DNA from: a virus
Strand: one strand, 5' to 3'
IMG/VR virus record: IMGVR_UViG_3300011440_000034
Span: 1 to 41,739 of that record
DNA length: 41,739 nt
The notes under the pieces were generated by a model. That model was not told the DNA's origin. It did not search any database and was given only the letters and a program-made list of their open reading frames with translations. Positions 5,903 to 14,200 of the stretch are shown piece after piece. Position numbers and translations under genes: made by a program. Each line of letters begins with the position of its first letter. The first letter of the stretch is position 1.

Positions 5903-5914
5903 AGCGCAACGTCC
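5903..5914 (+). promoter_or_regulatory. 12-nt leader motif, copy 2
   Basis: Second copy of AGCGCAACGTCC (first at 3798-3809). If TAGAAT at 5893 is a -10 box, the motif would lie at or just after the transcription start and form the 5' end of the mRNA. Confidence 0.4.
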
Positions 5915-5933
5915 GCAATTGAAAGGAGATCCT

Positions 5934-6776
5934 TTGAGTGTCACTCAGACGCTTGAGATCCACCCGTCCGATGTGAATGCAGCCCTGCTTTGTCCGGTCC
6001 GGTTGATCCCTGACGTCGGTGCTTTCGAGACACCGAGCTATGACCTGGTGCGGGGCACCGTCACTCATGGCCTGATCAGCTTCAACCTGATGGGTGTCGA
6101 AACCGATGCGATGACCCTGGCTGAAGCCGAGCTCGCCACCATGAACATCGAGCCCGGGGAGTTCGAGTTCGCCACCAAGCTGAAGGTGCTGGCTGCAGAG
6201 GCGGCATTCGCATCGGCTTGTTGGCAGGCCCAGGTGAAACCTCAGCTGGCCCTCGGTGACGAGATGATCGTCGAGGTCGAGCACCGGGACATCATCGGCA
6301 CCCGGCATCTCAACGGTATCGAGTATCAGGTGGAGCTGGTCGGCACGCCTGACCTGATCGACGAGATCGGTGCAGTCCACGACTGGAAGACAGCGAGGAG
6401 GGCATGGGAGCTGAACAAGGTTCCCGGCCAGCAGCAGCCACCGTTGTACACGCACCTTGCCCACCATGCTCCGGCGCCCTTCGTCTTTTGGGTCTTCGAC
6501 TTCTCGAAGGGGGTGTGGGACATGATGGAGCCGGTCGTGCCCACGTTCGCTCAGATGAGCGCATCCCTCGACATGGCCGTGGACATTGCAATCGCTCGAG
6601 AGTTGGAGTGCCTGGTGGCTAACCCGGGGCAGCCGCCGGCGTACAAGACGCAGACAAGAAACTGGTGGTGCTCCCCCAAGTACTGCCACCGATGGAACCA
6701 ATGCTCTCACAAGCATCTGGTCAATGACGGCGGTGCCGATGTCATCGCAGATTGGAGGATCGATTGGCAACAGTAG
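5934..6776 (+). CDS. PD-(D/E)XK exonuclease, RecB/Cas4-like, 280 aa
   Basis: The motif order matches the RecB/Cas4/PDDEXK_1 nuclease group: His45 (after RGTV), GTPD with Asp140, then HDWKT with Asp150 and Lys152, and a QQQ segment near 166-168 (the QxxxY-like motif). Four cysteines frame the domain: Cys20 near the N-terminus and Cys246, Cys251 and Cys257 near the end. This is the usual pattern for a 4Fe-4S cluster in Cas4/AddB-type nucleases. It probably degrades or trims DNA ends in recombination. The TTG at 5934 is preceded by AAAGGAG at 6-nt spacing. The next gene overlaps its end. Catalysis is inferred from motifs. Confidence 0.8.
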   Translation: MSVTQTLEIHPSDVNAALLCPVRLIPDVGAFETPSYDLVRGTVTHGLISFNLMGVETDAMTLAEAELATMNIEPGEFEFATKLKVLAAEAAFASACWQAQVKPQLALGDEMIVEVEHRDIIGTRHLNGIEYQVELVGTPDLIDEIGAVHDWKTARRAWELNKVPGQQQPPLYTHLAHHAPAPFVFWVFDFSKGVWDMMEPVVPTFAQMSASLDMAVDIAIARELECLVANPGQPPAYKTQTRNWWCSPKYCHRWNQCSHKHLVNDGGADVIADWRIDWQQ

Positions 6777-7345
6777 AACTGGAGGTCAGCTTCGGAGCGA
6801 CCAAGGGGCTACCCAACTACTCGTCGGAGCGGGCCGACGAGAGGATCAGGATCACGCATGAGGTGACGGGTGACACCCTCCCCGATTGGCTCAACGACAT
6901 CACGGCATTGGAACAACTGATCCACAACCACGTCGTGTTCGCTGTCGCTGATGCCCTGGGGTTGGAAGCTGGATTGAGCGAGGGTGGTGTCGCATCATTG
7001 CTCTGGCAAGAGTCAGCGCCACCGCCACAGCAGCTTGCACCCCAGGCCCAGGCTCCTGCCCCCCAGCAGGCAGCCCAGGCCCCGCAGGGTGGAGCTCCGA
7101 GGACACCCCCGAAGGTGAGCCGGGAAGCGTATGCGGCGCTGCCCAGGTATGCGATGGACTTTGGCGACGGCATGAAGATGTACGTCGACCAGCGCAGCCT
7201 GAAGGCAAGCGGCGTGTACTCGGCCAAGGCACCCGACTTCAAGGTCGATGTGTCCAACGGCGAGGGCAAGTGGATCCACGATCAGAACGGGAACCTGGTC
7301 GCCGAGACACAGCGTGCGATGACTGCCAGCAATGTCCCCGGGTGA
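6764..7345 (+). CDS. Hypothetical protein with Gln/Ala/Pro linker, 193 aa
   Basis: The TTG at 6764 follows GGAGG by 6 nt and overlaps the nuclease gene end by 13 nt. Residues 1-80 form an N-terminal domain of unknown type. Residues about 84-116 are a low-complexity Gln/Ala/Pro linker. The remaining about 75 residues are a compact, charged and beta-rich domain with Tyr, Val and Gly. No catalytic motif is recognised. Its position between a recombination-type nuclease and a RecA/DnaB-like ATPase suggests a recombination accessory factor such as an annealing or loading protein, which is inference from context only. Confidence 0.7.
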   Translation: MATVELEVSFGATKGLPNYSSERADERIRITHEVTGDTLPDWLNDITALEQLIHNHVVFAVADALGLEAGLSEGGVASLLWQESAPPPQQLAPQAQAPAPQQAAQAPQGGAPRTPPKVSREAYAALPRYAMDFGDGMKMYVDQRSLKASGVYSAKAPDFKVDVSNGEGKWIHDQNGNLVAETQRAMTASNVPG

Positions 7346-8207
7346 GGCGAGCTACCACCTGCTCAGTGATCAGGTCAAGAGGACGTATGAGTTCCATGCC
7401 GACCCGTCGAAACGGATCGGTACGGGATGGGAGTCGATCGATCCTCTGATCCTCGGTGGGATCGCACCCGGGGAAGTGTTCTACATCCTCGGGCGATCCC
7501 ACACCGGCAAGTCGATGTTCCTGTTGAACGTCATCAGGAACAACCAGGCCTCGCCGTCGATCCTGTTCACGATCGAGATGCCCGAGCATCAAGCGATCAC
7601 CAGGCTGACAGCGATGGTCATGGCCCAAGACCACGACCTGATCCAACGTCAGATGCGCAACAACCACCTGGCCTGGGAAGCCAACCCGCTGTTGAACTAC
7701 GACACGTTCATCGTCGACGACTCCGTCTCGTTCGCCGCCATGACTGAGGTGATCGAGAAGATCAAGCACGACTACTTCGAGGAGCTGTGGCCACGCTTCG
7801 TGTGCCTCGATTACTTGGAGCTGGTGCGCACCGACGGCAGCAGGAAGGAAGGCTACGAGCGGGCAGAGGTGCTGGCCCGGGATCTCAAAGCCTGGTCGAA
7901 GGCGATGCAGTTGCCGGTGTTCGTGGTCCATCAGTCGAACATGACCCGTAAGCGGTGGGAGTCAGTCGACGAGAACAGCGCCCGGGGTGCTGGTTACACC
8001 GAGGCCGACGTCGTCATGGGTGTCTGGCACCCGGCGTCGGACCCGAAGGTGAACCACGACCGGGACACCTGGCAGACGTTCAAGGCTCAGGTCATCAAGA
8101 ACCGGATCAGCGGTGCGCTCAGTGAGCAGTTGACCTTCAAGCTCAACACGTCGCTGACTCTCGACGATCCGGTGACCCTCGATCGAATGACGATGGGATT
8201 GGTATGA
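7332..8207 (+). CDS. DnaB/RecA-like ATPase, 291 aa
   Basis: This is a RecA-fold ATPase resembling the C-terminal domain of DnaB-type replicative helicases. It has GTGWESIDPLILGGIAPGE before Walker A GRSHTGKS (54-61), the LFTIEMPEHQ strand (the EM pair is typical of DnaB), Walker B at about 156-162 (FVCLDYL, Asp160), and the VVHQSN sensor segment (199-203). An extra alpha-helical N-terminal domain like that of full-length DnaB is absent, so it is either a minimal helicase or a Sak4/RecA-like recombinase-mediator ATPase. It overlaps the upstream gene by 14 nt and the next by 4 nt. No primase accompanies it. Confidence 0.75.
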   Translation: MSPGEASYHLLSDQVKRTYEFHADPSKRIGTGWESIDPLILGGIAPGEVFYILGRSHTGKSMFLLNVIRNNQASPSILFTIEMPEHQAITRLTAMVMAQDHDLIQRQMRNNHLAWEANPLLNYDTFIVDDSVSFAAMTEVIEKIKHDYFEELWPRFVCLDYLELVRTDGSRKEGYERAEVLARDLKAWSKAMQLPVFVVHQSNMTRKRWESVDENSARGAGYTEADVVMGVWHPASDPKVNHDRDTWQTFKAQVIKNRISGALSEQLTFKLNTSLTLDDPVTLDRMTMGLV

Positions 8208-8512
8208 GTCAGAACCCCTACGACGTCAAGGTCCGGCGATGGAGCCCATCGGGTTCGATCGTCGAAGCCTTGACCGCAGTACAAGAGGAGGTGGCACAGA
8301 AGCTGAAGACGGTCAACCCGCCACTCGAGATCCGGGTGGAAGCGATGGAGACCTTCTTCGTGGAAGCCGGGGCGATAGCCATGATGACGGCCATCTCGCA
8401 TGGCCATGACGTCGAGCGAAGCATCGACACAGTTCGCACGGCGACCGAGTTCTTGCGACTCGATCACCTGCATGAAGCAATCGAGCTCTACGAGCTACAA
8501 CAGAAAGGATGA
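8204..8512 (+). CDS. Hypothetical helical protein, 102 aa
   Basis: ATGA overlap with the ATPase stop indicates coupling. The 102-residue product is almost entirely alpha-helical by composition, with several hydrophobic heptad-like stretches and no cysteines. It could be a partner or loader of the upstream ATPase by position. No family is recognised. Confidence 0.7.
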   Translation: MSQNPYDVKVRRWSPSGSIVEALTAVQEEVAQKLKTVNPPLEIRVEAMETFFVEAGAIAMMTAISHGHDVERSIDTVRTATEFLRLDHLHEAIELYELQQKG

Positions 8513-8517
8513 ATCAG

Positions 8518-8802
8518 ATGCTGATTCAGATGACAGGGACCGTGACCTCGATCACGGCGAAGACCCATTGGAGTACCCGCCAGTTGGAGGGGTACGACAT
8601 TCGGGTGGCGGTGGAGTTCCCCGACCCCAACGATGAGAGCAAGGTGGATCGCCGGGACGTGACGTTCCCCCTGCCGGTGACGATCGCTCCCCCGTTGGCC
8701 GGCAGCCTGATCACCGTCCAGATCTTCCAAGTCGACAAGGACATCGAGGTACCTGACGACGAGGACGACGACGACGGCCTCAACCCACTGACAGGAGAAT
8801 GA
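8518..8802 (+). CDS. Hypothetical beta-rich protein with acidic tail, 94 aa
   Basis: The start is taken at ATG 8518, which has AAAGGA at about 8 nt. The ATG at 8509 overlaps that site directly and is less likely. Residues 1-75 alternate in a beta pattern (TGTVTSI, IRVAVEF, LITVQIF), suggestive of a small OB- or SH3-like barrel. The C-terminus is strongly acidic (run of Asp near 80-86), like DNA-mimic or SSB-type tails. No family is recognised with certainty. Confidence 0.65.
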   Translation: MLIQMTGTVTSITAKTHWSTRQLEGYDIRVAVEFPDPNDESKVDRRDVTFPLPVTIAPPLAGSLITVQIFQVDKDIEVPDDEDDDDGLNPLTGE

Positions 8803-8804
8803 CG

Positions 8805-8984
8805 ATGGTCAAGCAGCTCACCGCCAGCACGGTGTACGCCCGGTTCCAAGAGATCCTCGCCGAGATGTACGGCATGAGCTACGAGGACCTGTTGGCCGAC
8901 AGCAAGGACCTGAGCCTGGCCACCATCGATGCCTCGTTCCGAGACAAGATCGTGGCTGATGCGATGAGGCGTCGCAACGCATGA
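8805..8984 (+). CDS. Hypothetical helical protein, 59 aa
   Basis: The ATG at 8805 was chosen because AGGAG lies 7 nt upstream. The ATG at 8799 is too close to that site. The product is a short, charged, helical protein without cysteines or membrane segments. It overlaps the VRR-NUC gene by 4 nt. Function unknown. Confidence 0.65.
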   Translation: MVKQLTASTVYARFQEILAEMYGMSYEDLLADSKDLSLATIDASFRDKIVADAMRRRNA

Positions 8985-9328
8985 CCAGGCAGGTGACGAG
9001 GGGGGGCAACCCCTCTCGCATCACCGAGGCGGAACTTCAGCAGGCGGTCGTCACTCTCGGCCGCCTGCTTGGGTTCAAGCTGATCTACCACACCCATGAC
9101 AGCCGGCATTCAGCTGAGGGATTCCCCGACCTGGTGATGGTGTCTGCCCGGCACAAGCGAGTGCTGTTCGTCGAGCTAAAGAGTGAGAAGGGCCAGCTCA
9201 GTGAGCATCAGACCATCTGGTTCGCCGAGCTCCTTGCTGCCGAGGCTGAGGTCTACGTGTGGAGGCCGAAGGACTGGCAGAACGGAACGATCGAGCACAT
9301 CTTGAAAGGAGGACACATTGACTCGTAA
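8981..9328 (+). CDS. VRR-NUC domain nuclease, 115 aa
   Basis: A single VRR-NUC (PD-(D/E)XK superfamily) domain. It has an EAELQ helix near residue 16, GFPDLVM with Asp50, FVELKSEKG with Glu65 and Lys67, SEHQ with Gln77, and the closing VYVWRPKDW strand. These stand-alone VRR-NUC proteins of phages are thought to act as structure-specific (Holliday-junction-type) nucleases in recombination and DNA processing before packaging. Length is typical. It is coupled by ATGA to the upstream gene. The motif-based call is strong; in vivo function is inferred. Confidence 0.85.
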   Translation: MTRQVTRGGNPSRITEAELQQAVVTLGRLLGFKLIYHTHDSRHSAEGFPDLVMVSARHKRVLFVELKSEKGQLSEHQTIWFAELLAAEAEVYVWRPKDWQNGTIEHILKGGHIDS

Positions 9329-9563
9329 CCCTGAAGTCAGTCAGCTCGATTTCGGTGTGCCTCGAGACTTCGCCGGTCGAGGGGTCATCAGGTGCAAGGC
9401 ATGTGGCCGGGCCTACCGGGACCACAACATGATGGAGCGTTGTCGGGATACGAAGGGTGCCTTCGACAACCAGCTCCTAGGTGAGCGTCACGCCATTCGC
9501 AAGGGCGTGACGTTCCTACCCCGTAACACAGGCATCCCTCACGGAAAGGTACATCTGCCATGA
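9318..9563 (+). CDS. Small zinc-binding-type protein, 81 aa
   Basis: The TTG at 9318 sits about 5 nt after AAAGGAGG, an unusually strong ribosome site that decides the start. The protein has a CKACG knuckle (about residues 26-29) and a third cysteine about 14 residues later in an MMERC context. With nearby His it could complete a zinc site. The C-terminal half is basic (Arg, Lys, His). No enzyme motif. It overlaps the VRR-NUC end by 11 nt and the next gene by 4 nt. Confidence 0.65.
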   Translation: MTRNPEVSQLDFGVPRDFAGRGVIRCKACGRAYRDHNMMERCRDTKGAFDNQLLGERHAIRKGVTFLPRNTGIPHGKVHLP

Positions 9564-9829
9564 CTGACGAAGTGATGGACGAGGGCAACGTCAAGCTGGT
9601 GCGAGGGGAGGCCCTGGCTGTGCTCGCCGCACCGCAACGGTCGACTGCGCAGCAGCGGGTCGACGACATCCTCGACGACGTAGAGGCCCACCTACGGGCC
9701 TCTCGTGACAATCTGACGTATGCGATCGAGAACATGTCGATCCTGATGGTGCCCCAGCACCGGAATGTGGAGACCCTGATCGGTCAGCTGATCGAGCAAG
9801 TGATCGAGCACAAGCGGGTTCGACAGTGA
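9560..9829 (+). CDS. Hypothetical helical protein, 89 aa
   Basis: The ATG at 9560 overlaps the upstream stop (ATGA). The 89-residue product is mostly helical with alternating acidic and basic residues, and its later part (LIGQLIEQVIEH) looks like a short coiled-coil. No cysteines and no membrane segment. Not recognised. Confidence 0.65.
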   Translation: MTDEVMDEGNVKLVRGEALAVLAAPQRSTAQQRVDDILDDVEAHLRASRDNLTYAIENMSILMVPQHRNVETLIGQLIEQVIEHKRVRQ

Positions 9830-9999
9830 GCTGGCTCCGGTATGCGGTCGTCGTCATGACCGGCGCCTGCGTCGGTGTCACCGTGTGGGAAGTGGCCTTC
9901 GGCACTCCGCCCCGATGGGGACTTGTGTTCTTCGGACTCGGCGTTGCCTTCTTCGGGGTGTTCGTGGCCGCTGTGGTGTGGGAGGACAGGCGAGATTGA
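9826..9999 (+). CDS. Two-pass small membrane protein, 57 aa
   Basis: The GTG at 9826 overlaps the upstream stop (GTGA), and its TGA overlaps the next ATG. The protein has two hydrophobic segments: about 6-25 (Ala/Val-rich, one Cys) and about 32-52 (Leu/Phe/Gly/Val-rich), joined by a short Pro-Pro-Arg turn and ending in a charged WEDRRD tail. It is a hairpin-type inner-membrane protein. It lies in the early operon, so it is not an obvious holin. A membrane-modifying or superinfection-exclusion role is possible but inferred. Confidence 0.65.
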   Translation: MSWLRYAVVVMTGACVGVTVWEVAFGTPPRWGLVFFGLGVAFFGVFVAAVVWEDRRD

Positions 10000-10178
10000 T
10001 GAAGGTCACCATGGTTGGTGGTCCATTCGATGGGCAGACATGGGAGATCGTTGGTGGACGATCTCTCGTGCTGCCGATGATGGAGCATCTGATGGGCCCG
10101 GTGACCAAGGTCGAGATGCCGATACGCAAGACCCAGGACGGGTTCCGGGTCTACTGGACAGAAAGGATCGAAGGATGA
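9999..10178 (+). CDS. Small phage protein with GGPFDGQ motif, 59 aa
   Basis: The ATG at 9999 overlaps the upstream stop. The sequence opens MKVTMVGGPFDGQTWEI, a motif I recognise from many small actinobacteriophage proteins of unknown function, and ends in a FRVYW strand. It is a compact, beta-rich domain. Its role is unknown. It is coupled to the next gene by ATGA. Confidence 0.7.
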   Translation: MKVTMVGGPFDGQTWEIVGGRSLVLPMMEHLMGPVTKVEMPIRKTQDGFRVYWTERIEG

Positions 10179-10558
10179 GAGGACACACACTGACGGAGAC
10201 GATCACCCTTGTCTCGGAGACTTGCTATTCGTGCGGAGTCACCTTCGCCATGGCCGAGGAGTTCAAGAAGCAACGGCTTCGGGATCACAAGGACTTCTAC
10301 TGCCCAGCGGGTCATCCCCAGCACTATGTCGGGGAGACAGATGCCGACAAGCTCCGGCGTGCCGAGCAAAGGAACCGAGCGCTGAAAGACCAACTCGATG
10401 CGGCCGAGGCATCGAGGGCTGCGTACAAGGGGCAGGCCACCAAGTACCGGAACCAGGTGGCACGTGCCGAGAACGGGGTGTGCCCCCATTGCAACCGATC
10501 CTTCGTCGATCTCCGGCGTCACATGGGATCGAAGCACCCGGGGGTAGGCGATGTCTGA
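10175..10558 (+). CDS. Zinc-finger and coiled-coil protein, 127 aa
   Basis: The ATG at 10175 follows GAAAGGATCGAAGG. Three parts are visible. An N-terminal CysxxCys knuckle near residue 17 pairs with a later Cys and His around 43-47 to make a first zinc site. A long charged helix (about 58-98, Arg/Glu/Ala-rich) is probably a coiled coil. A C-terminal C2H2-type finger (CPHC, then HMGSKH) completes it. This architecture recurs in actinobacteriophages and suggests a dimeric DNA-binding protein, possibly a regulator. Binding is inferred from motifs. Confidence 0.75.
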   Translation: MRGHTLTETITLVSETCYSCGVTFAMAEEFKKQRLRDHKDFYCPAGHPQHYVGETDADKLRRAEQRNRALKDQLDAAEASRAAYKGQATKYRNQVARAENGVCPHCNRSFVDLRRHMGSKHPGVGDV

Positions 10559-10829
10559 CCTTTCTCCCGATGCCGTCCGAGAGGACTTGAAGAGCATCGG
10601 CCCGCTGATCGCTGGTGGCTATGGCATGGTCATCACTGAGGACAGCCCTGTCGTTAAGGCTGCCCGTTTGTGGCTTGCTTCTCGGTCTGGCCCGTCCGAC
10701 AAGGAGGTCGAAAGAGCAGCCGAGGTCATTTACCAGGGCACCTACCAAGGCCACCGAGATCGGCAGGCGCTCTTGGACCATGTTCGTGCTGCTTTGGTTG
10801 CTGCCCGTCAGGGGGTGGACGATGCCTGA
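10551..10829 (+). CDS. Hypothetical helical protein, 92 aa
   Basis: The ATG at 10551 overlaps the zinc-finger gene end by 8 nt. The product is helical and charged, with no cysteines. The GPSDKEVERAAEVIY and HVRAALVAAR stretches suggest a small helical bundle. No family is recognised. Confidence 0.65.
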   Translation: MSDLSPDAVREDLKSIGPLIAGGYGMVITEDSPVVKAARLWLASRSGPSDKEVERAAEVIYQGTYQGHRDRQALLDHVRAALVAARQGVDDA

Positions 10830-11079
10830 CCGGACGGGCTACGAGCCACGGATCGTGGCTCATGCCCTCGCCAAGAAAGAAGGCGGCAGATGCGATCACT
10901 GTCGCCAGGTGGTATCGAGGGGTGCCCCGGTGGTCAAGGTCATCGAGTCGTGCTGTCAGCGACACGAGGCTCGGCCCTCGAGGAAGAGCGGGGGCAAGGG
11001 GAATTGGGTCTGCGAAGATTGCGTCGATGCCATCGAAGCCGTACCCATCGGAACCCTGCCCGACGTACCATTTGCATGA
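10822..11079 (+). CDS. Zinc-ribbon protein, 85 aa
   Basis: The ATG at 10822 overlaps the upstream gene by 8 nt. The protein contains CDHC (about residues 25-28) and a CEDC pair (about 64-67), plus a CC at about 44-45 and His nearby. This fits a two-knuckle zinc ribbon with a basic insert (RPSRKSGGKG). It is likely nucleic-acid binding. It is the last well-supported gene before the operon terminator. Confidence 0.7.
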   Translation: MPDRTGYEPRIVAHALAKKEGGRCDHCRQVVSRGAPVVKVIESCCQRHEARPSRKSGGKGNWVCEDCVDAIEAVPIGTLPDVPFA

Positions 11080-11281
11080 CGACGACACCTGGAATTGGGG
11101 CATAGCCTGTGATGGCTGTGCCCCAGTTTTTTTGGTGTCTCTCACGCCTGAGCAGGAGCGCATGAAGTCCGTCAGGTGGAACACCAAGCAGCTCGGTGAC
11201 AAGCACAGGACGGTGCGAGCCGAGGTGCAGGAGCATTACGACCGTGCCCGGGCCGATGGCCGGGACATCACCCGGGTCTAA
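11072..11281 (+). CDS. Possible last early gene, 69 aa, interrupted by a terminator
   Basis: An open frame from TTG 11072 to TAA 11281 gives 69 residues with a CxxC (CDGC), then a basic helical C-terminal half. A strong intrinsic terminator (11097-11133) lies inside its first third, so a full transcript would require read-through. The frame could instead start at ATG 11161, which has AGGAG close by and gives about 39 residues. Its stop overlaps the stop of the converging giant gene. Reality and start are both uncertain. Confidence 0.4.
   Translation: MHDDDTWNWGIACDGCAPVFLVSLTPEQERMKSVRWNTKQLGDKHRTVRAEVQEHYDRARADGRDITRV
11097..11133 (+). terminator. Strong intrinsic terminator of the rightward operon
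   Basis: GGGGCATAGCC (11097-11107), loop TGTGAT, GGCTGTGCCCC (11114-11124) form an 11-bp stem with one G-U pair, followed after AG by seven T (11127-11133). It is the textbook rho-independent form and starts 18 nt after the stop at 11079. It works only for rightward transcription: leftward, the sequence after the stem has no T-run. Confidence 0.85.
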
Positions 11282-14200
11282 GGCTGGGGACCGATCGGCT
11301 GGTAAGCCTCGGACAGCGACCCTCTCAGCTGCAGTCGGGCGGCCGCCACGTACCTTTGCAGTTCCTTGTACGTCCAGAAGGCGTCTTCAGGTGACTGCCA
11401 GTTGAGGCCGAAGCCACGACCCAGCCGTTGGCCGGCAACCCTCCACATGGTGTCGAAGCTCCCCGGCCCCATGAACTCTTCGGGCAGCAGGCCCTGGTTC
11501 CCTGCCGAATAGGGGCTGTTGGATCGCATCCCCATCAGCTCGGTGTACTCAGTCATGAACGGGAGCCCGGTGCCCAAGGCGCTGCCAACCCACGGTGACA
11601 CCTGGACGTCACCCTGGGGGGTGGTCGGCATGAAGGTCGAGAACAAGGCATTGAACCCAGGCGGTGCGTTCTCAGTCCGGTAGGCATCCCCGGCACTCCC
11701 CGCCAGGTCGGTCAGCGTGGACAGCGGAGGCACCAGCGAGCCGGTCACCCAGGCCGCCCAGTTCGCCGGGCTGAAGGCACCCTCAGTGAGCGGGGTGCCG
11801 ACGCCGGCGATGTCCATGCCGAAGGTCCCGCTGAACAGGGGGGTGTCCAGCAGGTCGGCGAAGGGGAGAGCGGGTTCCCAGGTGAGCTGTACCCAGTCGC
11901 CAGCCTCGTTCTCCCTCTTGAAAGGAAGCACCCAGCGAAGGCCCGAGGTCAGGTGCTGAGCCTCAGCTATTTGCACCAGGTTCCCGTCCTCATCTGTCTC
12001 CCACTCGAACTGCTCGTTCCAGTTCTCCCGGGCGTGGTTGTACATGATGATGTTCTTCGGGTTCTCCAAGAGCATCCGCATCTGCAGCGGCAGGTTCCTC
12101 GAAGTCCACACCCAGAAGGGGACGAACCTCTTGATCCACTGGTCGAACTTGGAGAGATCGGTGTAGTCGAAGTGGACGAGGTTCACCATGATGTCGGCCA
12201 TCATCGAGCTCGTGTACGGATTGACCGGGTCGTAGTACTTCTCGAAAGCGGCGATCCGGAGGATGCCCTCGATGAACTCCATCGCCTGCCCGCCGTGGTC
12301 GTAGCCGATGAAGCTGCTCGAGCTGAAAGGGTTCATCTTCTTGGCGAGTGACGCCTGAGTGTTGGTGGCTGAGATCGTCGACGAGAAAGCGGTGTCCATG
12401 ATCCCCGTCTGGATCGCTGCCCGGAACAGGTCTTTGTTCTCGATCCCGTCCAGCAGCATCTCGTCGATGACCCGCTGTTCCTCGACGGTGTAGGCCACCT
12501 GATGAGCTAGGCGTCTCCGGTTGCGGATGAACCGCCAGACGTCAGGCATCAGCTTGGCTGACCGGATCGGGCTGACCCCGATCAGGAGGTTGTTCCACAT
12601 GCCGCCGATGAGGTTGCGCATGTGGAAGGTTGGCCGGCCCACTGTCGCTGCCTTCTGCCACCAGTTGCGAATGCCGTTGGCTGTGGCCATCAGCTCCATC
12701 GAATTCTGCACGTCGGAGGCAGCGAGCATCCGCATGACCGCCCGGTTGAGCTCCATGCCCACCGCCGGCTGCAGCAGGTACCCGTTGTAGATCTCACCGA
12801 GGCCGTACTTCGACGCCTCGGCCATGCCCGGAGTCAGCAGCTCCTTCTCTTCGGGGCGCACCCTCATCGTCTCGACGATCTGATGGAGAGGGGACATGTC
12901 ATCGACGATCCCCAGGTTGCCGACCCTGGCCTCGAACAGCCGGGACAGGGTCGGGTTGGTGTCCAGCTGACGCATGGCATCGAGGATGCGTTCCACGAGA
13001 GCCGAGTCGTCGAGGTCTTTGGCATCCCGGCGCATGTCGGCGCTGAACCCAGGCTTCGACGACGAGCTCCATGCCCGCTTCTGATCGATCGCCGCCTTCA
13101 GGTACCCGTTCTCATCGAGAGTCGGGAATCGGGATGCGAACTCTCCGATGTCCCACAGCACCCGGTTGGCGAAGAACGACAGCTTGTCATCGGCCTCGAA
13201 CAGCTGATGCCACCTGACCGGGTCGAGCTTGCCCTTCTCCAGCTCGGCCCGGATCATCTCGACGATGGACTTCTCGACCTTGCCCTGGACGTGAGACTGA
13301 CGGTGGAACAGCTCCAGCCACCCGTCGATGCCGTGGTTCTTCACGACTGACGGCGAGACCAGGGCCGACTCGTACATGAACCGGATGTTGGCTGAGCGCT
13401 GCGGGCTCATCTTCGCCAGCATCCGCTCGAAGGCCCGATGGTTCTTGCCCTCCCCGAACGGTGCGTTCTTGCTGATGCCCATGAAGTTGCGGAGGTACCG
13501 CCTGTCCCCGGTGCGAATCGTGTTCCAGATGTAATTGACGATCTTGGTCATTACCTGATAGTCGAACTCCAACTGCTCCAGCTCCCGCTCCGCATCGACA
13601 GCAGCCTTGGCATCCTCGACCGACTCCTCGAGACGAGCCGCCTTGCGAGCATCGTTGTCAGCGACGACCGACCGGGCGATGTCCAACCGCTCCCGGGCTT
13701 CCCTCAGATCGTCGGCGAGACCCCTCGGCACATCGAGGCCCTTCAGGAACACTTCGTCCGGGGGCATGTCGATCAGCTCTTCGACCATCTCAGACAGAGC
13801 AGGCTCCCGATCGGAGGTGATCCCCCTCGCAGCGTTGGCGCTCTTGGTGTCCAGGTGGATCTTGGCGTCAGCGATGAACGAGCCGGGGCGTTCCACCCGG
13901 TAGCTGACCAGCCCGTCGTCGGTGACGTGGCGCACCACCATCACGTTCGGGTCAGACATCCTGGCCAGGGCAGACAGCATGGCCGTGTCGAAGTCCTCTC
14001 CGGCCCGGCCCAGCATCATGCGAAGGAGATCCCCGACGTCCTCGTTGATAAAGCCGCCCATCGAAGCCGAGCTTTGTTCGATCGCTCTCATCACGTCGTG
14101 GGCTACCCGCTCCATCCGCTCGTTCGTGGTGCGCACCCCGGCTCCCGGGTCGAAGAGGGACTGCACCCAACGGTCGTTCTCGGTGAGCTGGCGGAGGATC

